In this document: one piece after another, positions 36,701-48,200 of the stretch
Layout: each line of letters opens with the position of its first letter
Numbering within the stretch: the first letter of the stretch is position 1
Assembly: GCA_003991915.1 (NCBI GenBank)
Contig: RQTK01000239.1
Coordinates: forward strand, 371,519-435,518
Direction: 5' to 3'
Source: Elysia chlorotica
Lineage: Eukaryota; Mollusca; Gastropoda; Plakobranchidae
DNA: 64,000 nt
Position numbers and translations under genes: made by a program
Notes under the pieces: model-generated
Database searches by the model: none
What the model was told of the DNA's origin: nothing
What the model saw: only the letters and a program-made list of their open reading frames with translations

Positions 36701-37821
36701 TCTAGATTACCTTCCTTTTTGTGCCACTTGACTAAATTTCCTTGTTCCATTGTAGGTGATAAAGATGGCATATCCAGTTTTATGGTACCTGGAAAAGAAA
36801 TGGTGAGTAACATTGAAAAAAAAAATACGTTATCAATCCTCAGGTAATGAAACCTTCCAAGTTTTAAACATGAATGATAGTTTTCAAAACAAATACAGTC
36901 TTTCTTCCCTGATTCTTATTCTAGACTTTTAAGGAAGCTGATCTGATACTGAGATTAATTATAAATTCTCTAACTTCCATCAAATGAATAGCTAATTCTT
37001 AAATGCAAAACTTAGCATTCGTGAACAGTGAATCAGCCTGCAATGCCCATGTATTTGTTACTTAGTAAAATAATAACCAGGTTGTAAGTGGCTTACAATT
37101 GTGACTATAATCTATACAGATATATACACTTAGGGTATAGAGGAAATCCCTGTACGATTAGACTAAAAAAGTGACTCATGAAATAATATATATCCTGCAA
37201 CGTAGGGGAAGGTCTAATTTAAGCAAATCGAAAAAGCCTACTTAATTTTCTTCCATTTTGGCCATTTTTATTTCTCAGGGCTACTCTGAATTTTCAATCA
37301 ATATCAAGTGAGTCCTCCCATATCGAGTAGAGCCTTCATCTAACAGAGCTACACTGGGTCAGGATTACCCTTATCTGGATCCAGATTTAGCGCCATTACT
37401 TAGCGTTACAAACTATTACAATTCTACTTAGGCTATCTAACCAGACTTTCTTAACTACTAAAAGGTCTTATTTTAATATTCTTATGATGTGTCATAAGCT
37501 ATCATGAAGTTGCATGGTCTTACAGTCCCTTAATTAGTCTATATTGTAAACTTTTAACTCTTAGAGGCGATTAACAACATTGTGTTGTTTACTGTTATTG
37601 TTTGAAACTACTGTTACTGAATGTTAGCAATTGCTCATGGGACCTAGATCTAGATTAAATGGTAACTCACCATAAACCGCTGCCGAAGAATTGATTTGTC
37701 GTGACTGAAGATATTTGTGACATTTTGAATTCCGGGCTTCAGGCCGAAGTAGTGACTGAAATCGAAATGTCACCGAGCTTTTGGAAAGCCGACAGCAGAT
37801 TTTCTGTGCAGTTGTCGCCAT
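30755..37821 (-). CDS. PDHX: Pyruvate dehydrogenase complex component X (E3BP)
   Basis: Ten exons: 37671-37821, 36711-36788, 36107-36207, 35600-35820, 34550-34648, 34016-34220, 32926-33063, 32347-32505, 31791-31855, 30755-31028. All join GT-AG in phase, giving 496 residues (human PDHX 501). Order: a transit-like N-terminus ([12 protein letters not shown]), one lipoyl domain (about 52-140) with the lipoyl-lysine motif ETDKA (Lys93), an Ala/Pro linker, a peripheral-subunit-binding domain ([19 protein letters not shown]), a second Ala/Pro linker, then an E2-like inner domain from about 262. PDHX tethers E3 dihydrolipoamide dehydrogenase to the mitochondrial complex. The E2 active-site DHR-type motif near the C-terminus is replaced ([17 protein letters not shown]), as expected for non-catalytic PDHX rather than DLAT. 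An upstream in-frame ATG at 37893 is probably 5' UTR. Confidence 0.94.
32511..32720 (+). repeat. Minisatellite, about 45-50 bp units
   Basis: About four to five diverged units of the pattern GAGTATTGAGAAATAAG plus TTAGCTTTAATAAGATAA. It lies in PDHX intron 7 and abuts exon 8, so the minus-strand pyrimidine tract and acceptor lie within the first unit. Confidence 0.8.
34385..34530 (+). repeat. Short duplicated segment in PDHX intron 5
   Basis: ACAAGGGTACAAAGCACAGG at about 34424 and ACAAGGGTACAAAACACAGG at about 34508, each preceded by ACTCAAC. A local duplication with an offset of about 84 bases. Confidence 0.6.
36354..36595 (+). mobile_element. MITE-like repeat copy 1
   Basis: CAGTGCAGTCACCTAATTCT...TCCTATCTAGACACACAGCC...ATGTAATGTCAAATTATGAA. 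The same order of blocks is found at 41231-41684. It lies in PDHX intron 2. It may be a small non-autonomous DNA transposon; its right end is degraded. Confidence 0.45.
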
Positions 37822-38764
37822 CTTTACCCTTGAGACCTTGAACTGTCGGTTGAACTTGAAGACTGCCAATACTACGCCACTGCTATGCTGCATGCAAATC
37901 TCTAATCTCTCAGTGACGCGCTTTTTTTTTTTAAAGCACAGCCCTTTTTTTCCCGAATGTCATTAATTTAGATTATCTCTGATGTTTTCATGGAGGCAAC
38001 ATCTTTATTTTGGGGTTTGAATTGATCCAAAGTACATGTATTATTATAGATCTCGTGTGCCATTATGGCTTATCATTACACTGCAATAATGTAGCCTACT
38101 TTCAATAACAAGCGCAAAAACAAACAGAAAAAGAAGAAACAAAAACACAACACCGTCGTATTTTGTGCATTACTACTACTGGGATTCAGAGTCATCAAAT
38201 AAACTATACATTATACTTATAGTTCACACCACAAACGTTCATGGTGACCTAATCTTTAAAAGCGTTGACTCGTGTCACTTATGTGATGGTTTTTGCTATC
38301 AAAAGTATCATGCTTAGAGAAGCCAAAGCTATGCAAGTGTTGATCTAGTGCTGCTCTAGGTTAACATACAATGGGGTTGGGGGGAGGTTCAAATCCTAAC
38401 TGGGGCGACTCCCATCTCTAAATTAAAACCCTCGAAAATCCCGGGGAGGGGAGCGGATCAAAGAATCCAATCTGCTGTGCCTTGTGCCCAAGAAGCTAGT
38501 GTAACCTTACTGTCTTAATCTGACTAAGAAATCAAATTCAAATCACAATGTAGGGCCTACTACGAAAGCTTGCGTGTCATGTCTGTTCAGGATTAAAAGG
38601 GGTTAGAAATGAGGGTGGCACAATGGGCGAGACCAAATAGGCCTACGTTGTTTCTGGTAGTGGTACTCCATTCTGTCTGCATCAACTGGTTAAGATCTAA
38701 CTTACCTCTGTTATGTGCGTATACTTGTTATAGTGGGCGCATTGTTGCAAATGATACACGTAGA

Positions 38765-38945
38765 GCGCTGGTATCCCAAGATTAGTAAAAAATTTACTTG
38801 TCCAATTTCGTCCCCTACTGGTTGGGTCGGTGTCACTATAAAATGGGACCGGTTGAGGCAGGAGTCATGGTTTCCTCGCACTGCCTCTGTGTGGCAGAAC
38901 TCTAAATTGTCAGACGATAGTCTTGGAACCTTTCCACATTCAATA
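38765..38945 (-). repeat. Dispersed repeat family B copy
   Basis: On the minus strand it reads TCTGACAATTTAGAGT, CACACAGAGGCAGTG and ACACCGACCCAACCAGTAGG, parallel to 16288-16500. The overlapping minus-strand frame of 111 codons is a chance frame in the repeat. Confidence 0.6.
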
Positions 38946-39048
38946 TAGGCTAGCCTATAAAATTGGGCTAACGTTGGCCGCTTTGCAAAAAATTCGAACC
39001 TCTCAGTCTCAGTCTCAGCTGTTTCTCCTTGATCAATGAGAAACATAT

Positions 39049-39217
<169 letters not shown>

Positions 39218-39348
39218 CCATTTTCGTTTTTACCCTACATATTTTATGTCGACTCTCGCCTATTCCACTAATTTGATGTATGCCTACATGTATGCTTAAC
39301 AAGTGAACTGCTTCATATTAAATCCATCATTATTTTTCACGGTTGCTA

Positions 39349-39905
39349 CACCCCCCCCCCCCCCCCCCTTTTTTTTTTTATTCTCTCTAGATGTACACAC
39401 TGATATCGTGTTGATTGTGTGGTTTAGGGATACAATATGATGATATGTTGGGAAGCAACTTTACATTGAGTCGGTTTATCTTGCATTGGCTCTATTTACT
39501 TCATTAAAAAAAAATTAAAGGCTAAAATTATATTGCACTTGCAGCTTTCGCTATGTTGGCTACAACTGTTAGTTACCACTTTCTGTTGCAACTTTTGCTA
39601 CGGCATACACATTTATTTTTTTTTCCGGCTTGCTCCCCCCCCCCCCCCCCCCCTTTTTTTTTTTAACGATTCTCTCTAGATGTACACACTGATATCGTGT
39701 TGATTGTGTGGTTTAGGGATACAATATGATGATATGTTGGGAAGCAAAATTACATTGAGTCGCTTTACTTTGCATTGGCTCTATTTACTTCATAAAAAAT
39801 AAATAAAGGCTCAAATTATATTGCACTTGCAGCTTTCGCTATGTTGGCTACAACTGTTAGTTACCACTTTCTGTTGCAACTTTTGCTACGGCATACACAT
39901 TTTTT
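39349..39905 (+). repeat. Tandem duplication, 289-bp unit with poly-C/poly-T
   Basis: Two units, each starting with a C run of about 18 or more and a T run of about 10, followed by TCTCTCTAGATGTACACACT and ending GCTACGGCATACACAT. Landmarks recur with an offset of 288-289 bases and few differences, so the duplication is recent. Confidence 0.92.
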
Positions 39906-41230
39906 CCATGAGGATTTATTAGAATGGGGTGCAAGCCTAACCAAACGAAGTCTGATTATGTATATGGTACTATATGTATAAAATAATGTATGCGAATGCA
40001 TAATTCTCTACGGGCACTACAACTACAAATAATAACATCAAGTGCAAAACATGAGCTACCGATCTAAACGTACGTACTAGAGGGCTAAAATGTCTAGTGC
40101 ATTGTAACTAGTACATGTAGTACCCACTCAGTCATATGTACACTGTAAGCAATGTAAATTTTAATTTATGTTTATCAACAGCGAAGACATTTTAAAAGAT
40201 TTTCACACTGCAGTTGTTCTTTCATTCAGACGAAGTTAATTTCGGTCCTTTAACTAAGTTAAATAAAAATTCTCGAATGGGATGTCCTTTGGTATTACAT
40301 GTATGAATCAGTAAGAGTGTTGCATACTACAATGTATTACTATGCTTTTCATTTAAACGGTAGGTACTTAAGTAGACCATCACATATTTATATAGAATTT
40401 AGTACAGACTTGTAGTTGTACATAATTACAATGTACATGTATTAAAGAAATGGCATATTTCATGCACGAGTAGGCCTACACTGTGATTATGCATGTGCTG
40501 TTTTTACTTCGTGCAAGAACTCATTACATCATGTTTTTCTTTTCTGTCTTTTAGTTTTACCAGTTGATAAAAAGTTTTATAACAATGATCTAGACTATAC
40601 AGTCATTTACTATTACAAGACTTACAGGATCTTGTACCAACGGCACATCATGTAAATCAATCGCTGCTTGAAGTTGAATGTTGGCCTATTTTTCCTTCAA
40701 TCATTATGATCTACAATAATTTCAAAACACTACATTTTGCTGCAAAGAAAAAAAAATGTACTGTAATTGTTTTTTCGGTATGTTTTTTGTTTGTTTTTGT
40801 TTTGGGTTATGTAATTGTAAGCAGTGAAAATAAACATAACAGGATCTATGATTGAATGCAAAATTTTTATTTTTATAATCTGAATTTAATTTTTTTTTTA
40901 TAGTAAAAACTATACAATGTACATGTATTAATGACTTAACTCAACCTGAGTTTTATAGTGTAGGCTATATGTATACTATTACTCAGTATTGGTATTACTA
41001 ATATTATATTATTTCCCATTTTTTAAAAAGTGTACTTGTAGTTGTATTAATATATATGTATAAGTACACTAATTATATATTACGGGTTACTTTTTATAAA
41101 CAGATTTTGATAACTTGAGCCAAGCTCAATACAATTTCACTGACCACCAATGAATACGTATGGGATATAGGCCTTACTTCATGGCTTTAGCAATACCGGT
41201 ACCTTTAACTAGGCTTACTAAAAGAACATG

Positions 41231-41684
41231 TGCACTGCACACCACTGAATTCGACATCTGATAATTCAAAATTTTCCTTGATTTGACATCTTTTTGATTG
41301 CTTCTACATATATATCTTATATCTTACTTTCTTAGCCTAATTCGACGATTTAAGACTTTAAGGCTTCATTTCTTTTCATTTGACATGTATCCAACCCAAT
41401 ATGACATCTTACCAAAAAAGCAGGGGGTTGTGACTGCATTATATATAAGCTTGCATAATGTAATAAAGTGTGCAGGAAAGACAAGCCAATGAATAACAGT
41501 TACTATGATGCCCAAAAAACAACACTGTAGATTCCTATCTAGACCCACAACCAAGCCACTCCAGCTTTGGTACTCTCTTAAAATACATGTACAGGTACCT
41601 TTAAATTCGACTGTCCCTTAATTTGACATGACAGTTCTGATCCCTGTAACTTAGTGTAATGTCGAGTTATCAGGTATGCACTGC
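41231..41684 (+). mobile_element. MITE-like repeat copy 2
   Basis: Left end TGCACTGCACACCACTGAAT with TTCGACATCTGATAATTC; right end, read inverted, TGCAGTGCATACCTGATAAC with TCGACATTACAC. The ends are imperfect inverted repeats and the internal block TCCTATCTAGACCCACAACC matches copy 1 in PDHX. Probably a pogo/Tc1-like MITE; this is inference. Confidence 0.5.
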
Positions 41685-42847
41685 AATCCAATAACATTTC
41701 ATCATGGCATAGACGAATCAACCATTTTCCAATCCTTCCTTGTTTTCGTAGACAGTACTTTTTTTTTAGCTTTGTGCTCAAAGATCTTTTGCTTTGCCAC
41801 CACCGTATATACAGTGTATATCTTCATATTTAAAAAACAACACAAAACAAAACTTACAAATTTAATACTCTACATGAATAGTGAGTGGTCTCTGCCTACC
41901 ACCAATATCCCAATAACTTATAAGGTCACTGTAACTGTCTTAATTAACAATGCACATTTTTTAAAAGACAATTTATCAACTACACAATTAGTTGAAGTAG
42001 TTGAAGCTCAGAATTAATTTTTACTCCTTAAGAGTAGTTCGTACTCACAAATACTGCTTAATTACGTTTATAAAATTAAAAAATAAAAAGAAAATGTCTA
42101 ACGAAATCCCAAACCGGGCTTACCTAACCTGGTTTTTAAATTGCATGTTTAATGGTTTAACACCCATCAGTAAAATTATCTCGAATGCGAATTCCTAAAT
42201 TAAAACTTAAAGATCATTCTATACTGTATCTGGCTCTGGTCTAAGTTGGATTCTATAGTTTTAACTGTGAAATACATGTATTTTGGTATTGAGATTATTG
42301 AAATCCACACTGTAGTTTATACATTTGTGAAGCTTGTTATACTTCCTTGTTTGGCAGCATGCTCTTGCCATCATTTTCTTTAGGAGAAACATTTGTGCAT
42401 TTTCCACATTTTCTTTTTTTAAGTTAATTTACTTTGATACGTACACATACTCTAATTTTATATTGACATTTTATTGTTACAAAATTAGATTAAGTGAGAT
42501 TGAGGTGTTTTTGTGTCATGTTAGGGTCACTTTATTGTTGAAAAAAAAATTTCAATTTAATTTTGATTATATGTAAGTAATTTGATTTCAAGCTCAATAA
42601 AAACTAAAGTGCATTGTATTGGCAATGATGGAAAAAAAACGTATATGGGTTCAGATCAAAAGGTGTCATTTCTGAATAGGTCATATTAAGAAGCCCATAA
42701 TAAATTAAATAATTTAGTCTTTTCATTAGGATTTAAATTTATCAATAGCGTATAGTTATATCCTGAAGAGACAACTATAGATAGTACTTGGTCATGAGTT
42801 TAACTGTTTTAAATTGGAAACAATTATTTCCTAATTTAGATCTATCG

Positions 42848-42910
42848 GAGTGAGTGAGTTCGTTTTTACAGCACGTCAGCACTGTTACGACTGTATTGTG
42901 CCCATGATCC
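42848..42910 (+). repeat. Dispersed repeat family A, 5' fragment
   Basis: GAGTGAGTGAGTTCGTTTTT then CGTCAGCACTGTTACGACTG and TTGTGCCCATGAT, matching the first 65 bases of the copies at 29862 and 62784. Confidence 0.6.
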
Positions 42911-43864
42911 CAATTTAGACCTAAAAACTGAAGAACGCTAAAATAATCTACATAGGCATTTCATTTAACCTTTGCCCATGCGTGTGTAAACACTACTTTA
43001 TAAAACAAAATTGTTCTGTTGTTGGATTAGATGATGGTGAAAGTATTAGAACCAAAAAGAAATTAAAAACTGCAAGTTTTAAAATTTCACATTTTCGTGA
43101 AACATTGAAAAATGACCAGTAAGATGGAAGTCGCTCATCAAATGTGCTTTGTATTGTTGTGTTGATATCTAGGTTTTGAGGGCTAGGTGTAAAAAGAGGA
43201 GAAAACTAGGTTATTGAAGAGCCTAATTCTCTACTGTAAGCGTACAAAAAAGTGTCATAGCCTAAAATTCTTTCCAGAACGAAAAAAAAAATTAACTTCT
43301 CACAAAATCATGTCAGACACAGTGCACCTATAGATCTATATTGGGCTTGTAAGATTTAGTATCAACTTTTTTAACAACCAGAAAAGCATTGCACATGGGA
43401 TTTACTTTCACTGTCTATTTGCCTGTGGGCAAGAAAAAGTAGGCTTCATAGAGATACCACACTAATTTCTCATGTCATGTCAGACTACATAAGGCACACA
43501 TTAGACACCTGAATTGGGATTTTTTTACTATAATTTTATTTTTTCTTAACTTTAAATTAATACTAACTTGTGTCAACTAATTTAGATGTTTACTTTTATG
43601 GAGGCCGCAGTTAAATCTGTTGTAGTTTCTTGAAATATGGCGTTCTAGAATAAGTGAGCAGATGGTTTATGACAAAAATTTTAAGTAACATCAAACATTA
43701 GACCCAATTAAAAATCTGATAAAATGCAATGCATAAATACTTTAGCAAATAAACAATTTGAGTTCTTTTAAATATTAGACAGGATTGCCTTTGTTTATAC
43801 TTTTTACTAAACCATTTCTAAAAATTGGTTCATGAATCTCTGATGTCACATTCTATGTGTCTTA

Positions 43865-43898
43865 AGCTAGTATAAGTAATATCAGACACTAAATTTAA
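43865..43898 (+). repeat. 34-bp direct repeat, left copy
   Basis: Starts AGCTAGTATAAGTAATATCA and recurs exactly at 44522-44555. The left copy ends two bases before the TTAA of the piggyBac-like MITE. Confidence 0.9.
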
Positions 43899-43904
43899 CT
43901 TTAA

Positions 43905-44449
43905 CCCTAGCCAACATTCGATATTTTACATACACATTCACCTTCGTGTTCCATTTTTTGGGTCATACTTTTATATACTAAAAAAATCGTGTTCCATTTT
44001 TAGGGTCATACTCCTTGTGTAAACAGAATGTGAATGTTATTCTCTCGCCTTACAGGACATAAAAAATCCATAATTATTTCTCACTCTGAGCATATACAAT
44101 GACATTTGACAGAAGAAAATTATGTGAAACATCAGAAAAAATAACTTTATTGAAGAAAATTTGCAACATCAAAAAAATATCTGTATTGAGGAGATGGGAC
44201 ACGAATGTTTTACTATATAAAAGTAAGACCCAAAAAATGGAACAAGAAGGTGAATTTGAAAGTTTTTTTAGTTTTTGTCAATTGCTCCAAAATGGAAAAT
44301 CTATCATTCAAAGCAATATTGCCTGGTGATGTAAAAATGGTTGATAAGAGATGTCACAGAAGAAATATGGTGTAAGTTGCATAGTTACTGAGTAAATTAA
44401 CACGCAAACCAGTGTGTTCCGGTTTTTGGAACACGAATGTTGGCTAGGG
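43905..44449. mobile_element. piggyBac-like MITE with TTAA target duplication
   Basis: A 545-bp segment starts CCCTAGCCAACATTCG and ends with its exact inverse CGAATGTTGGCTAGGG. It is flanked on both sides by TTAA (43901-43904 and 44450-44453). CCCTAG-type ends with TTAA duplications are hallmarks of the piggyBac superfamily. A subterminal inverted pair (about 43940-43978 versus 44215-44253, containing ACCCAAAAAATGGAACA) would form an internal hairpin, and CGTGTTCCATTTTT occurs twice in tandem at the left. No transposase frame is present, so it is non-autonomous. Confidence 0.88.
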
Positions 44450-44521
44450 TTAAAACAAAGTAATCTTTGATAAAGGAAAAAGTTCTCCCGTGCTCTGCGA
44501 CAGTCTACAAGTAAATGTTAT

Positions 44522-44555
44522 AGCTAGTATAAGTAATATCAGACACTAAATTTAA
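44522..44555 (+). repeat. 34-bp direct repeat, right copy
   Basis: Exact match to 43865-43898, 68 bases beyond the right TTAA of the MITE. Confidence 0.9.
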
Positions 44556-45201
44556 TAATAATAAAAAACTACAAAAAGGTGCATTAGTTTTTTAAATTCT
44601 AAAATTGTGTTTCAAAACACCTATGTGATATTGGTAGTGGCGTCACATCAGACACATTTTTTTAATTATCTAGACCTAGAATACCTATTCGAGTTTTAAA
44701 TCAGTTTAAAATGATAATTATTACTGTCAAAACCTTTTTAGAAGTATGCGACAGTTGATTCCATGTTTACGAAAAAAAAGAGAACAAAAATATCTGATTT
44801 GACATGTTATAATGTTACATCTTAATTTTGTAAAAATGTAACAAAATTAAGTTTTAGGCTTTAGGCACATAAAGCAACAATAGCTAAATAAATGCATATT
44901 GGTTTATAGATTAAGATATGATATTTTGGGCAATTAACATATGTGACATGTCACATCAGACACACTTGCGGGTCATCATAAAAAAACGGTACTAACAAAA
45001 AAAAAAATAAGACACTATACTGTGTTCCCAACCATTACTGAAGTCCTAAATTCATGTTAGAAATTATTAAAAATTAATTCATGAGTTTCTAAAATTTAGA
45101 CCTTCCTCTGTCACCTTTTGATCTTTGCTCATATAAAAGATGACATACAAGTAACATTTGTAGTAATACAACAAACAAACAAAAAAATGCAGATTTAAAG
45201 A

Positions 45202-45207
45202 TTTATT
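45202..45207 (-). terminator. Poly(A) signal AATAAA of RPS11
   Basis: Minus-strand AATAAA starts ten bases after the RPS11 stop codon, giving the very short 3' UTR typical of ribosomal protein genes. Confidence 0.75.
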
Positions 45208-45216
45208 CAGAAACAA

Positions 45217-48200
45217 TTACATTTTACTAAATCCCTTTTTGGAACCAGAGGTCTTTGACACTTTCAAAACGTTGTAGGTGACTGTTTTAGACAAAGGCCT
45301 GCACTCTCCCACTGTAACAATATCACCAATCTCGACATCTCTGGGAAAAAGAATGAATAATGGATTATAAATTATCTAATGAAGTCCTCAACCATTGAGC
45401 AAAACTAAGCACACCAATTTAACTAACTTCCTAGTTCATTCTCATTTGTTTTTAAAAGCCATAAATGGCCCACTACTGTTGATACCTTAACCCCATAATT
45501 TTTTTACATCTTTTGGACCTTGATAGTGTTAAGCTAATCACACACCTACCCATCTACTTACGTTTCCCTTCTTTCCAAACCACACACACCAGCACATCCC
45601 ACGTTTTAAACACGAACGCTTTAACTCTTTGGTCTCTTGATTCGTCGGCGACCACTCCTCTACTTATCATATTTCATTGTGACCCACCCCTTTTACTGTA
45701 TACTTCACTACATGATGTGAATCATGGCTTAAGGGGAATAGTCTAGCTATCGGTAGTGTTGTATTCTTAGAGTGAGAGAACAGCACTTTACTTTTAAAAT
45801 ATTTAACTATGGATAAAACTCATATTTTCTTGAGCTGAGAAAAATTAGCCACTTAAGATCACTCATTGATGAAGACGGCACTAAAAAACTTATTCTGTCA
45901 TTTGTAATCTCCAAAATTGATATATGCAGTGCTCTTTTGACGTGTGAAAAGGTAAGCATATTTCAAAAAATTAAAAAACCACGGGGCTAGACATAAAACA
46001 CACACACAAATGTCAAAGTGCCAGCACCATCTTAAAAGAATGTCACTGGCTTCCAATAAAACTTGGAGTAGATTATAAGATAGCAATGATCACATATCAA
46101 AGTCTTACTTGAAAGACCTTTTACATACATCTATCAGCCTGAAAGACAGTTGCGATAAACAAATATCACTTTTATGCAAAACCAAAGTCCACCTAAAAAA
46201 ACTATGGGGCAGAAAATACAAACGAAAGTCCGTTTTTACACAATATTGTGGAAATCCGCGGATAATCACCATCACTGATAAGACAACCATGACTCACCTG
46301 AAGCAAGGCGAGAGATGGACACTCAGGTTCTTGTGTTTCTTTTCAAATCTGTTGTATTTCTTGACGTAGTGAAGATACTCTCTCCTGATCACAATGGTCC
46401 TCATCATCTTCATCTTCAACACACGGCCAGTGAGAATACGACCACGGATGTTTACATTGCCTAAAAAGAACAAACATAAGTTGCAAAATATAAAACTGGC
46501 AGGGTTTCCTTAAAGGACCAATTCACATTGGCATGTACTGAAATTATTTATGGTTGGCAAAGGTTACTAACTTTATTGATGGTAACTATATAATCTACAA
46601 ATGACAATAGGATATAATTGTTATAAACAACATAATTTGCATTAAAAATTTCTTGTAAATAAATAATCCTGGCTTGCTTGCACTCCCGTTCAGAGATTAA
46701 TTTTTATTCTTGAGACTACACCAGTTTTAGCCTACCAACCAATCCTATTTATTGGGTGCCTGCATATTCTAAATCAAGTATTACCATTTTATACAACAGG
46801 TCTGCAAAGACAAAACACACCCCAAATTAACACATGTATCAAAGCAAGTATCAAATCAAATTAAGTTTATTAGTATGCTTAACTTTAATTCTATTGAGAG
46901 AATTTGTATTTTGTATAGCAAGGCTGGAGAAAAACGAGGGTGGTAAGCAGGCCTGGTTGATTTTCAAGGCTTTTACGGGCATTGATGTGATTTATTCATT
47001 ACATGGCCATGCAGGGCTTTTTCCCAGTTGGAACCCATAATGGTTCTAGTTTTACATGTGATGCAGTAAGCCACACTAGCTTAACTAATGGAAGTAATTT
47101 GATAAGAAACCACATGCGCATCTTTCATATCTAACGCAAGCCAATGTTCACTCCTTTCTCAATTTCAGTGGACCAACACGATCCACAAACTCCATCATGG
47201 ACAAAACTTCATATTTACACCTGGATGTGAGCATCAACAAAATTGCCTGAAATTTTAAGTTGTGAAAGAAGACGGGCCAGGGCGTAGCCTTAAAAGGTGA
47301 TCAAGGGGACGAATAATAAGGGAATACATTTATAAGTCATGGCTGAACTCAAGTCAAATGCGAAATGAATTCCATGGATCCATTACGATCTTGGTCTTGC
47401 TTGCCACTATTCATAAAACACGCAAACTACTGCAACCCACCGCATTGTTATAATAGTTTATTTTCGCACTAATCAAGGTTCTGGCATTCATTGTCGAAGT
47501 TGGCTTTGATTACTGGCACATGTCAGGTCAGAAATTGAGTCTGCATAGGCAAAAAATTGTCGCTGGATACTCGCACAATGCACTTAAGCAGAATTTCTTT
47601 TCTCTCTCCTCCCTCTCCCCAAATCTCATGATTGAAGGAAATCTGGCATTTACCGGAAAGCACCCAGGTCTATTTCTTTCTAGATTCTATTATCAATAAT
47701 TGAAGAAAATCTAGGCTAGGCCTAATAGAAATACATGTAAAGATCCTTTGGCTTAACTCTAAAGAGTGAAGAGAATTTAAATAAATTAGCAGAGGAATAA
47801 ACATGTTTGTAAAAAAAGAATTCATATTTTTTAATGATTAATATTCTTTTATACGTTCGCATACAATTGTATACATACATGTATATATAATTACCAACAT
47901 AAGTGGATGTTACAATGTTTTTCCCCAAGACGAACCTAGTCACAACAAAATCTTTGCTGCACAGTATCTATTATAGCATCTTTGAGTAAAATGTAAAGAT
48001 GCATCTTTCGCAGCGAATGTGTGTGTTTGAAAGAGTGACATTGATTATCACCAGCTATACACAATAAGAAATTGTTTGTGTAATCATTTACGAAAGTAAA
48101 AAATGATAGGGAACAGGCGCTTGTCAATGACAGCCAAAATGGTTAGCTAAATTGTTAGCCCAACGGCTCGCCCTGACGACGGAATCACAACTGCCAGCAG

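Noticed and set aside
30755-37821. Assignment as DLAT (catalytic E2)
   Set aside because: Only one lipoyl domain and no DHR-type catalytic motif; the length and the C-terminal LEATRFL stretch fit PDHX.
37822-37893. PDHX start at the upstream in-frame ATG (37893)
   Set aside because: The extra 24 residues are not like a PDHX N-terminus; the ATG at 37821 begins a better targeting peptide.
38711-39046. 111-codon minus-strand frame as a gene
   Set aside because: It coincides with dispersed repeat family B and has no splice context.
44099-44329. 76-codon frame inside the piggyBac-like MITE as a transposase remnant
   Set aside because: No DDD or zinc-finger features; it overlaps the inverted-repeat structure and looks like chance.
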